From assembly GCA_029857975.1 (NCBI GenBank), contig JAOUFX010000069.1, positions 1 to 9,011 on the forward strand: a stretch of DNA of 9,011 bases, in the 5' to 3' direction. Every line of letters starts with the position of its first letter. Positions within the stretch are counted from its first letter, which is position 1. Positions 1 through 5,793 of this stretch are shown here, in pieces. Source of the stretch: Deltaproteobacteria bacterium. Lineage in GTDB: Bacteria > Desulfobacterota > SM23-61. A program made the position numbers and the translations under genes. The notes beneath the pieces are model-generated. The model was not told where the DNA came from and did not search any database. It worked only from the letters and a program-made list of their open reading frames with translations.

Positions 1-13
1 TCCTATTAAATTT

Positions 14-20
14 AAGGAGG
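14..20 (+). promoter_or_regulatory. Ribosome binding site deciding a TTG start
   Basis: AAGGAGG is a near-complete Shine-Dalgarno match placed 7 nt before TTG at 28. It favours this non-ATG start over the in-frame ATG at 40. Confidence 0.75.
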
Positions 21-27
21 TTATCCA

Positions 28-1269
28 TTGGAAGCAACCATGAAGAAACATTTGGAAGGGGTTCGAGTTATCGATCTGACCGCCTGGCTGGCGGGTCCGT
101 TTCTCAGTATGCAGTTGGCGGCATTGGGGGCTGAGGTCATTAAAATTGAGCGGCCCGGGATAGGTGATCCTACCCGATTAAGCGTTCCCTTTGCCGGACC
201 CGGCGGAGTGCGGTTTGAAGGAAAGACTCGGGAAGACATTGCGCTTATCAATTTAAAGCGCAACCGGGGCAAGAAAAGCATCACCCTTGATATGAAAAGT
301 AAGCGGGGGATGGAAATCTTTCGCATGTTGGTTGCCAAGGGGGATGTGGTCCTTGAAAATTTTGCTCCGGGTACCATGGAAAGTTTCGGTTTTGATTATC
401 CCGCGCTAAAGGCGATCAATCCGAAAATCATTTTCTGTTCCATCTCCGGCTATGGACAAAATGGCCCTTACCGGGATCGGACAGCTTTTGATCTTACCAT
501 TCAGGCGACGAGTGGAATTATGGCCGTTACGGGGTTTCCGGATGGGCCTCCCCTCCGCTGCGGACCATGGATTGGCGATCTGATCCCGGCATTGTATGGG
601 CTGAGTGGGATTTTAACCGCGCTGGCCTCGCGGGAAAAAACGGGCCGGGGGGAAAGGATTGACATATCCATGCAAGATTGTTGCTTCTCTATGATCATGG
701 ATGAGTCTTTAGATCTTCTCCTCTCCAGGGGGGTCCCCACCAGGCAAGGGAACAGGAACTCCAGAGCAGTCCCCTGGACTATATTCCCGACGAAAGATGG
801 AAATATCGCCATCTGCGTGTACACGAATGACCAATGGAAGATATTTCTGGAGGCGATTCAAAGAGAAGATTGTTTAAGGGATCCTCGATTCAAGAATCTT
901 GAAGATCGATTGAAAAACGCGCAGGAAGTGGAGGCGATTGTAACGGAATGGAGCAGCAATTTGAGCACGGCAGAGGCCTTAAAAAATTTAAGGGAGAAAA
1001 AAATCCCTTGTGATCCAGTCCTGGAAGTCAAAGAGGTGCTGGAGGATCCGCAGCTGAAGTCCCGGGGAATGATTCAAGAACTGATGCATCCCCTGAGTGC
1101 CAAAACCGGATTGAAGGCCGCCGGATTCCCCATCCGCTTTTCTGAGCTTCCCGCAGAATATCCGGGGCCAGCCCCTTTCCTTGGGCAGCATAACAAGGAT
1201 ATCTACGAGGGATTATTGGGCTTCTCCCAGGAGGAACTGGAACAATTGGAGAAAGAAGGAATTATTTGA
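28..1269 (+). CDS. Family III CoA-transferase (CaiB/BaiF type)
   Basis: Probable cytoplasmic CoA-transferase that moves CoA between two carboxylic acids through an aspartyl-CoA intermediate. The 413-residue length is usual for the family. Visible family blocks are the N-terminal L-x-G-V-R-V-I-D-L-T segment with A-G-P (residues 9-24), N-R-G-K-K-S-I-T-L-D (79-88), E-N-F-A-P-G (110-115) and S-I-S-G-Y-G-Q-N-G-P (138-147). Asp184 in W-I-G-D-L lies where the catalytic aspartate of formyl-CoA transferase falls. The start is TTG at 28: AAGGAGG at 14-20 sits 7 nt upstream, whereas the ATG at 40 would be 19 nt away. The acid and CoA-donor pair cannot be read from sequence; candidates range from carnitine/crotonobetaine-type to aromatic or alkyl succinate substrates. 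It converges on the amidase gene, with a repeat between them. The family call is secure; the substrate is unknown. Confidence 0.93.
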   Translation: MEATMKKHLEGVRVIDLTAWLAGPFLSMQLAALGAEVIKIERPGIGDPTRLSVPFAGPGGVRFEGKTREDIALINLKRNRGKKSITLDMKSKRGMEIFRMLVAKGDVVLENFAPGTMESFGFDYPALKAINPKIIFCSISGYGQNGPYRDRTAFDLTIQATSGIMAVTGFPDGPPLRCGPWIGDLIPALYGLSGILTALASREKTGRGERIDISMQDCCFSMIMDESLDLLLSRGVPTRQGNRNSRAVPWTIFPTKDGNIAICVYTNDQWKIFLEAIQREDCLRDPRFKNLEDRLKNAQEVEAIVTEWSSNLSTAEALKNLREKKIPCDPVLEVKEVLEDPQLKSRGMIQELMHPLSAKTGLKAAGFPIRFSELPAEYPGPAPFLGQHNKDIYEGLLGFSQEELEQLEKEGII

Positions 1270-1289
1270 AAAGAAGACGATACGGAATT

Positions 1290-1426
1290 TAGCAGGATGC
1301 GGAAAAACTCCGCTTCATCGTCACTCCCGCGAAAGCGGGAGTCCAGAAGGTATTGAGAAGACTGGGTTCCTGCTTCCGCAGGAATGACAACATAAGGCCG
1401 AAAAGGACTTTTTCAGCAAACTGTTA
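1290..1426. repeat. Nested palindromic intergenic repeat (MITE/REP-like)
   Basis: The outer arms, 1290-1311 and 1405-1426, are inverted copies of about 22 nt that agree at 17 positions by eye (core GAAAAA-x-TCC). Inside is a second inverted pair spanning 1320-1388. It is made of two compact hairpins: a perfect 8-bp stem ACTCCCGC/GCGGGAGT with GAAA loop (1323-1342) and a perfect 7-bp stem TTCCTGC/GCAGGAA with TTCC loop (1367-1384). No coding capacity is seen. The architecture is like that of the element at 7923-8042. From general knowledge, hairpins of the form GTCA-x-TCCCGCGAAAGCGGGA recur between genes in many proteobacteria; I have not verified copy number here. Confidence 0.75.
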
Positions 1427-1459
1427 GTACTTAACGCAATTGTAAAATTAAATACTAAC
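1423..1459 (-). other. Stem-loop downstream of the amidase gene
   Basis: Inverted arms of 12 nt (1423-1434 and 1448-1459) differ at one position, which becomes a G-U pair in the minus-strand transcript. The loop is 13 nt. It lies 25 nt after the amidase stop and could stabilise or end that transcript. No clear U-run follows, so it is not called a terminator. Confidence 0.35.
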
Positions 1460-1483
1460 TTTTCCACCCCCAATTTTTTTCTT

Positions 1484-2902
1484 TTATTCGACGGGCGGCC
1501 TTTTATCCCGCCAGGGCGCGATGGCTTCGAAAGCAGCCGCTGCCTTGAGAACGGTGGTCTCGCCCAGTCTCCGGCCGATGATCTGGAGACCCACCGGCAA
1601 TCCTTCGGCAGTCCAACCGCAAGGAACGGAGATGGCCGGAAGTCCGGTCACGGTAATCGCATAGGTTAAATATAGCCATTCCAGATAATGATTCATAGGC
1701 GCGCCGTTGATCTCCTGGGGATAGGGCATCTCTACGGGAAAAGGAGGAGCGGCGACAGTCGGGGTGAGCAGCAGGTCATAGCGCTCAAAGAACTGGCGGA
1801 CGCGGTGGTAGAGCGCTGTCCTCTCCTTCTCCGCCTCACCGACTTGCTGGGCAGTGAGGGGAAAGCCTTGCTCAATATTCCAGACCAGGTTGGGATTCAT
1901 CTGGTCACGCCATTTTTCCAGCTTCTCAGCGTGCAGAGTAACCATCCGCAAGGCACGGGTGACATGGATAATCTCCCGGACCCGGCTGAAGTCCGGTTCA
2001 TCCTGCTCGACGGTACATCCCAATTCGGTAAAGCGCTTAGCCGCAGCACCGGCAACGGCCTCGATTTCCCGATCCACGGGCGAAACTTTCAGGTCCGGGC
2101 TCCAGGCCACTTTGAACCCCCGGATATCCGGACGCTCGACGGCAGCAACAAATTCCTGCCCGTCCCCCGGGAGGGAGATCGGGGAGCGGTCGTCCGCTCC
2201 GGCAATCACGGAGAGCATCAGGGCCGTATCTCCAACCGTTCTGGACATGGGACCCTCCACGGCCAGGGTATCCCATCCCATAAAGCTCGGATAGATGGGG
2301 ACCCGCCCGGCAGAAGTTCGAAATCCCACCACGCCGCAAAAAGAGGCGGGAATCCGCAGCGAACCCCCCAAATCACTTCCCGTGGCCAGCGGGCCGAGGC
2401 CGCAGGCCAGGGCAACGGCTGCTCCTCCACTGGACCCTCCGCAAGTACGGCTGAGTTTCCAGGGGTTGCGAGTGGGGCCAAAAACGGCGTTATACGTGTT
2501 TGCTCCCGCTCCGAACTCGGGGGTGTTGGTTTTCCCGAGCACGATCGCCCCGGCGGCCTTCAGACGCTGGACGACCAGGGCGTCCTCAGCAGGGACATGA
2601 TGCTCAAAAATCTTTGACCCAAAGGTGGTCCGGATCCCGGCCGTAAGGGTAAGATCCTTGATGGAAACGGGGATGCCGTGTAAAGAACCGAGCTTTTCCC
2701 CTTGCATGATTTCCGATTCGGCTTTTTTGGCCGCCTCCATGGCCATCTTCGGGACCACCGTGCAGTAGGCGTTGACCTTGGGGTTGATCTTTTCCACCCG
2801 GCCCAGAAGAGCCTCTACAATTTCCCGAGGAGACAAGGTTTTTTTCTTCATCGCCTCGATCATTTCCGTGGCCGGCATAAAACCCATATCCGTTTTATTC
2901 AA
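1484..2902 (-). CDS. Amidase signature family hydrolase
   Basis: Cytoplasmic amidase of the amidase-signature (AS/GatA-like) family, which hydrolyses carboxamides to acid and ammonia through a Lys-cisSer-Ser triad. The triad is visible as Lys82 (G-I-P-V-S-I-K-D), Ser157 (G-G-S-S-G-G) and Ser181 (D-L-G-G-S-L-R-I-P). Its 75- and 24-residue spacings match fatty-acid amide hydrolase as I recall it. The C-terminal P-V-G-L-Q-I-I-G-R block is also present, and 472 residues is a usual length. The start is TTG at 2902, with AAAGGAG 9 nt upstream; the next ATG (codon 6) has poorer spacing. It begins 18 nt after the nitrilase stop, so the two are probably cotranscribed. A role in glutamyl-tRNA amidotransferase is unlikely because no gatB or gatC gene is next to it. 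The substrate could be an aliphatic or aryl amide. No signal peptide is seen. Confidence 0.94.
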   Translation of the reverse strand: MNKTDMGFMPATEMIEAMKKKTLSPREIVEALLGRVEKINPKVNAYCTVVPKMAMEAAKKAESEIMQGEKLGSLHGIPVSIKDLTLTAGIRTTFGSKIFEHHVPAEDALVVQRLKAAGAIVLGKTNTPEFGAGANTYNAVFGPTRNPWKLSRTCGGSSGGAAVALACGLGPLATGSDLGGSLRIPASFCGVVGFRTSAGRVPIYPSFMGWDTLAVEGPMSRTVGDTALMLSVIAGADDRSPISLPGDGQEFVAAVERPDIRGFKVAWSPDLKVSPVDREIEAVAGAAAKRFTELGCTVEQDEPDFSRVREIIHVTRALRMVTLHAEKLEKWRDQMNPNLVWNIEQGFPLTAQQVGEAEKERTALYHRVRQFFERYDLLLTPTVAAPPFPVEMPYPQEINGAPMNHYLEWLYLTYAITVTGLPAISVPCGWTAEGLPVGLQIIGRRLGETTVLKAAAAFEAIAPWRDKRPPVE

Positions 2903-2911
2903 TTTTCTTTT

Positions 2912-2918
2912 CTCCTTT
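2912..2918 (-). promoter_or_regulatory. Ribosome binding site for the amidase TTG start
   Basis: AAAGGAG on the minus strand lies 9 nt before TTG at 2902-2900, just after the nitrilase stop. It supports the TTG start and translation from a shared mRNA. Confidence 0.65.
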
Positions 2919-2920
2919 GA

Positions 2921-4033
2921 TTAATTGGCTTCCAGTTCCTTGATAATGGCTTCGAGCTTGTCCTGATTGAGTTTGAATTTCTTGGCTACTCTTTCCAGTT
3001 TTTCGGAGGAAATTCTGGTGGAACCCTTTTCCCCCGCCGCCTTCTGGACGGGCTCCCATCCTTCCTCGCGAATGTTGAGCGAAACCAAGTCCCAACGGCT
3101 GTAATGTCCCATGCAGTCAAAGACATTTTTAGCGATGATGCGGTCATCCATATCCAGCTCAGCATAAACGATGGTCTCCTTGTTAAAAACGGGTTCAGCG
3201 AGGTAGGTTCCAAAGGGGCCGGCGATACAACTTCCCCCCATGGCCCAGTTGAAATTGGTGGTCTGCTTGAAGGGAAAGGTGTCGGGGACCTCGCTGGCCG
3301 GGAGGTAGAGGCCAGAGCTGACTACGAAGGTCTGGGTTTCAAAGGCGTATTCCCGAACGCAGCAATCCTGGTCGCAGGTATGCAAAGGGCCCATCTTCCC
3401 GCTCATGTCCCTGACCTTGGTTTGGGAATTGAAGGTCCAATACCCGGGCCAGCAACAGGCGTGGATCTCTTCTCCTTTTACGGCCATGGCCGCTCTCATC
3501 AGGATCATATGGTTCTCATAGCAGATCAGGCCCCCAATGCGGCCGATATCGGTATTAAATACCTGAATATCGCGGGCGTCTCCCATCCCCCAAAAAAACC
3601 TTTCCTGGTGGGTGGGCATGGTTTTGCGGTGCCGGCCTAAAATTTCTCCGTTTCTGCCGATAAAAAGCTGGGTGTTGAACAAGGTCTGGCTTCCAATTCG
3701 ATCATCCTGTTCATTGATTCCAACCACACAATAGGCATGGGCGTGTTTTGCTGCCCGGCACAGCTGGTCGGTTTCCGGGCTGGGGATCTTTATGGAATTT
3801 TCAAAGAAGGCAATAACCGTATCCCTCCAGTCTTTGGACTTCTCGGGGTTCGTGTATCCAAAACTTCCCCTCCAATAAGGATAGGCTGGAATGCCCGTCT
3901 CGGGGGTAACGACTAAGTCAGCCTTCTCCTTGCCCGCTTCCTCGATGTACCAGCAATATTTTTCCACACTTCGCTTTTTGTCCATAAATACCGGCGTCGC
4001 CTGAACGGAGGCCGCTTTCACCATTTTTCCCAT
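2921..4033 (-). CDS. Nitrilase (carbon-nitrogen hydrolase superfamily)
   Basis: Probable cytoplasmic nitrilase converting a nitrile to the acid and ammonia; related members make amides instead. The Glu-Lys-Cys triad is visible: Glu45 (V-T-P-E-T-G-I-P-A-Y-P-Y-W), Lys137 (G-R-H-R-K-T-M-P-T-H) and Cys171 (G-G-L-I-C-Y-E-N-H-M). The assisting Glu144 lies in H-Q-E-R-F-F-W-G-M-G-D. The P-T-H-x-E-R-x-x-W-G segment and the proline/aromatic-rich stretch after Glu45 point to the true nitrilase/cyanide-hydratase branch over biotinidase- or NAD-synthetase-type amidases. The motif is C-Y-E-N where nitrilases commonly have C-W-E. The length of 370 residues is usual. The ATG at 4033 has AGGAG 6 nt upstream on the minus strand. 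The amidase follows after 18 nt, which suggests a nitrile/amide-using operon. The substrate class is not readable from sequence. Confidence 0.9.
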   Translation of the reverse strand: MGKMVKAASVQATPVFMDKKRSVEKYCWYIEEAGKEKADLVVTPETGIPAYPYWRGSFGYTNPEKSKDWRDTVIAFFENSIKIPSPETDQLCRAAKHAHAYCVVGINEQDDRIGSQTLFNTQLFIGRNGEILGRHRKTMPTHQERFFWGMGDARDIQVFNTDIGRIGGLICYENHMILMRAAMAVKGEEIHACCWPGYWTFNSQTKVRDMSGKMGPLHTCDQDCCVREYAFETQTFVVSSGLYLPASEVPDTFPFKQTTNFNWAMGGSCIAGPFGTYLAEPVFNKETIVYAELDMDDRIIAKNVFDCMGHYSRWDLVSLNIREEGWEPVQKAAGEKGSTRISSEKLERVAKKFKLNQDKLEAIIKELEAN

Positions 4034-4160
4034 GGATCTCTCCTCTCCTGTAAAAAATATAAAATTCTACTCTTTTTTTTAAAAAAATTCTAAATTCCTC
4101 TTGGGCTTTTATTAGATGCGATCTCCATGCGCATGTCGCGGTCAGGGATCGGATAGGAAT

Positions 4161-4577
4161 TCACTTTGCTTCGGTGGGGAATTTAGCCTTGGACCATTCT
4201 TTCCATCCACCTTTGAGGACGTAAACTTTTTTGAATCCCAAGGAAATGAGCTCCTGTGCCACCCGGGCACTTGTCCCCTCGCTGGGTCAGGCGCAGTAGA
4301 GGAGAAGAGTTTTCTCTTGGGAATATTTTTCAGCCCAGGATTTAGTTTGCTTTGAAGGATCCTCCCGGATTGCTCCCTGAATTTTTTCTTTACTGCCATC
4401 CCAATCTCTTCCGGCACGAACATCCAGGATGATGACTTCCGGGTTGCCGAGCATCGATTTCATTTCTTCTTTGGTGATACGGGGGACATCACCGGCCCAG
4501 GCCATGATGGTCCAAATACCGAACCCCAAAAAATATAGCGCAATTTTTAAACCCATCTTCCATATTCTTTCCGGCAT
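4161..4577 (-). CDS. Exported rhodanese-domain selenoprotein with in-frame TGA (Sec97)
   Basis: A 138-residue single-domain rhodanese if TGA at 4289-4287 is read as selenocysteine; otherwise it stops after 96 residues. The N-terminus is a signal peptide: basic residues, a hydrophobic run I-A-L-Y-F-L-G-F-G-I-W (12-22) and an A-W-A/G-D cleavage site near 28. The mature protein is therefore periplasmic. The rhodanese fold shows as I-I-L-D-V-R (49-54), the active loop Y-C-A-U-P-S-E-G-T-S-A-R (94-105) and V-Y-V-L-K-G-G-W-K-E-W (118-128). Cys95 matches the usual catalytic cysteine. Residue 97 is Cys in homologues I recall that have a Y-C-A-C-P loop, so the TGA falls on a cysteine site and gives a C-x-U redox-like motif. 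The 41 codons after TGA are intact and family-like, and a SECIS-like hairpin follows. The likely role is sulfur/selenium transfer or thiol redox work in the periplasm. The alternative is a nonsense mutation or base error. Confidence 0.8.
4256..4286 (-). promoter_or_regulatory. Candidate bacterial SECIS element
   Basis: Directly after the in-frame TGA on the minus strand, 16 nt lead to a perfect 5-bp stem GUGCC/GGCAC (4270-4266 with 4260-4256). It closes a five-base loop CGGGU (4265-4261). Bacterial SECIS elements recognised by SelB sit within the coding region just after UGA, with the apical loop roughly 16-37 nt away and a G among the first loop bases. Here the loop begins 21 nt after UGA and its second base is G. 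The loop also contains GGU, as in the E. coli fdhF SECIS. The stem is short, so structure alone is not decisive. Confidence 0.6.
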
Positions 4578-4891
4578 TTTCCTACCCCTTTCGGTTGAGA
4601 ATTGAGCATTCCTTTTCCTGGCTTCCCTCTACTCTTGGCCCCCATTCCCTTGAGGAGGGAATTATATAAATCGGACTTTGCTTTCTGTGCTTTCATTTTT
4701 AGTGTCGCTATCAAAAAGACGGAGATGAAAAAGGGGTTTGTTAGGAAAAAAATCCTGAGTGTAGCCTCTAACGGTCCGGCCATCAACATAACGCACGACG
4801 ATTTTAATTGATTCCATACCCCATTAACCTTGCCAACCGTTTCCTCAGCCGCACGAGAACCAGAAAAGATTTTGCCCGCTTTGGGATTCAT
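4547..4891 (-). CDS. Unrecognised ORF between promoter and rhodanese gene
   Basis: An open frame of 114 codons that I do not recognise. It has a hydrophobic segment around residues 47-63 (L-R-I-F-F-L-T-N-P-F-F-I-S-V-F-L-I) and a Lys/Gly-rich tail. There is no motif and no convincing Shine-Dalgarno before the ATG at 4891 (the nearest AAGGG is about 14 nt away). Its end overlaps the start of the rhodanese gene by 31 nt in another frame. A strong-looking promoter lies just upstream, so the region is probably transcribed. It may equally be a long 5' leader of the rhodanese mRNA or a decayed gene. Coding status is doubtful. Confidence 0.2.
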   Translation of the reverse strand: MNPKAGKIFSGSRAAEETVGKVNGVWNQLKSSCVMLMAGPLEATLRIFFLTNPFFISVFLIATLKMKAQKAKSDLYNSLLKGMGAKSRGKPGKGMLNSQPKGVGKCRKEYGRWV

Positions 4892-4915
4892 AAGAGCGCG
4901 TTCAACCCTTAAAAC

Positions 4916-4944
4916 ATTCTATAGGTATTCCTAAATATCGTCAA
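4916..4944 (-). promoter_or_regulatory. Sigma-70-type promoter reading toward the rhodanese gene
   Basis: On the minus strand, TTGACG (4944-4939) and TAGAAT (4921-4916) are separated by exactly 17 nt. Each matches the -35/-10 consensus at five of six positions. The predicted transcript starts near 4908 and runs into the unrecognised ORF and then the rhodanese gene. Confidence 0.5.
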
Positions 4945-5055
4945 ATGAATTGGTTTTAGTCCAATTTACTTGAATGAACTACCCGCAAGGTGTAGCATAT
5001 AAACCTAAGCTTTGTCCTTTATCGATTTTTTACTATCGCCTAAAAAAGGCGATTT

Positions 5056-5249
5056 ACCACAGAGGGCACAGAGGAAAGTTAAGATAAATCAAGGAAACAA
5101 ACTCCTTTTCGTTACTTAACCCTGTGCACTCGTTAAGTGAAAACAATGAAACATTTTATCTGAGGAATTGATTATATGAGAGCACAGAGAAAAGATTGAG
5201 CTTATTTTGTTTTTTTAACTATGAAATGAATCTCCGTGTTCTCTGTGGT
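5056..5249. repeat. Inverted-repeat element with CACAGAG ends
   Basis: The ends ACCACAGAG-x-x-CAC-x-GAG (5056-5073) and its inverse (5232-5249) match at 15 of 18 positions. A further partial copy, AGCACAGAGA, lies at 5181-5190. A perfect 7-bp stem ACTTAAC/GTTAAGT (5114-5138) lies inside. The interior is AT-rich with no ORF. It resembles small non-autonomous dispersed repeats, but no target-site duplication is evident. Confidence 0.55.
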
Positions 5250-5313
5250 TTAAAAGAATCGCTCAATTTGGGTATCGGTCACATGGCCGGTTGACCGAGG
5301 AGGGTAGAGGAAA

Positions 5314-5682
5314 GTGGGAAGATTAAAACAATTCATCGGCCTAACTCTTTTCATCCTGATGTTAATATTTTCCATGGCCCTTGCGCAGGGGCAGGAAAAG
5401 GAGGAACTCTTAGGTAAAAAAGAGTCCACCCCCAAAAGCCTTGTGGAAAAAGCCAAACAAAAAGCCAAGGAGGAAATGAAAGCGGTCAAAAAGGATATCA
5501 AAAAGGCTGGAAAAGAGTTAAAAAAGTCAGCCGCCGAATTCCCGGACAAAGCTGGCAAAGAATTTAAAAAGACCGGGAAAGCCCTTAAAGAGACCGGCAA
5601 GGAATTAAAAGAAACCTCCAAGGGCGCCTTCGAGGGGTTGAAAAAATTTTTCAAGAAATTGCGAAGTTATTTCAAAGATTGA
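5314..5682 (+). CDS. Small exported lysine-rich helical protein
   Basis: I do not recognise a family for these 122 residues. A clear signal peptide (basic start, hydrophobic F-I-G-L-T-L-F-I-L-M-L-I-F, A-L-A/Q near residue 24) sends it to the periplasm or cell surface. The mature part is very rich in Lys, Glu and Ala and lacks Cys. It is built of heptad-like amphipathic units such as K-K-T-G-K-A-L, K-E-T-G-K-E-L and K-E-T-S-K-G-A (around 85-105), so it should be helical or coiled-coil. It ends in a basic aromatic patch (F-F-K-K-L-R-S-Y-F). The start is GTG at 5314, with GAGGAGGG at 5297-5304, 9 nt upstream. A terminator follows the stop, so it is probably monocistronic. It may be an envelope-associated, nucleic-acid- or lipid-binding protein, but nothing in the sequence decides this. 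Confidence 0.75.
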   Translation: MGRLKQFIGLTLFILMLIFSMALAQGQEKEELLGKKESTPKSLVEKAKQKAKEEMKAVKKDIKKAGKELKKSAAEFPDKAGKEFKKTGKALKETGKELKETSKGAFEGLKKFFKKLRSYFKD

Positions 5683-5700
5683 TCGGTCTTTGTTCCGATC
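5681..5700 (+). other. Small stem-loop at the end of the lysine-rich gene
   Basis: A perfect 6-bp stem GATCGG/CCGATC with an 8-nt loop overlaps the last two bases of the TGA stop. It has no U-run of its own and may add to the stronger terminator just downstream. Confidence 0.35.
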
Positions 5701-5713
5701 TTGAATCAGAAAA

Positions 5714-5735
5714 GGCCGGGAGAATCCTCCCGGCC
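5714..5735. terminator. Strong stem-loop terminator between convergent genes
   Basis: A perfect 9-bp stem GGCCGGGAG/CTCCCGGCC closes an AATC loop. On the plus strand it is followed by CTTATTTCTT, and on the minus strand by TTTTCTG. It lies between the lysine-rich gene ending at 5682 and the phosphorylase-like gene ending at 5794, so it probably ends transcription from both sides. Confidence 0.8.
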
Positions 5736-5793
5736 CTTATTTCTTACGCTCCACCTGCCTCCGCCGGAGGAAAAAAATTGAGAAAAAAAATTT

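Larger units (their letters stand above)
4892..5313. other. Gene-free stretch
   Basis: I see no convincing gene in these 422 bases. They hold the minus-strand promoter (4916-4944), a 6-bp hairpin ATCGCC/GGCGAT (5035-5053), the CACAGAG-ended inverted repeat (5056-5249) and the ribosome binding site of the downstream small gene (GAGGAGGG, 5297-5304). The sequence is AT-rich compared with the surrounding genes. Confidence 0.6.

Noticed and set aside
1181..1387. A 68-codon plus-strand frame over the end of the CoA-transferase gene
   Set aside because: It is out of frame with the CoA-transferase and runs into the repeat; no independent support.
1688..2617. A 309-codon open frame on the plus strand
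   Set aside because: It is antisense to the amidase gene, whose catalytic triad and family blocks are intact on the other strand; the translation has no recognisable domain.
3104..3640. A 178-codon open frame on the plus strand
   Set aside because: It is a shadow of the nitrilase gene, which has its full triad on the minus strand.
4126..4135. Perfect 10-nt palindrome CATGCGCATG downstream of the rhodanese gene
   Set aside because: Too short to call an operator or terminator, with no second copy nearby.
4142..4423. A 93-codon minus-strand frame across the TGA of the rhodanese gene
   Set aside because: It is in a different frame from the rhodanese sequence and has no family features; a frameshift is not needed, since the rhodanese frame continues through the TGA.
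4161..4577. Reading the rhodanese gene as a pseudogene
   Set aside because: Only one disruption exists, it is TGA at a cysteine-type position, and a suitable hairpin follows. A base error or true nonsense mutation remains possible but is less economical.
5035..5053. Hairpin ATCGCC/GGCGAT considered as a terminator
   Set aside because: The stem is only 6 bp and no proper U-run follows on either strand; no gene ends beside it.
5250..5654. A 134-codon minus-strand frame rich in Phe, Leu and Ser
   Set aside because: It is the complement of the lysine-rich gene; its composition simply mirrors AAA/AAG codons. The plus-strand frame has a signal peptide and ribosome site.
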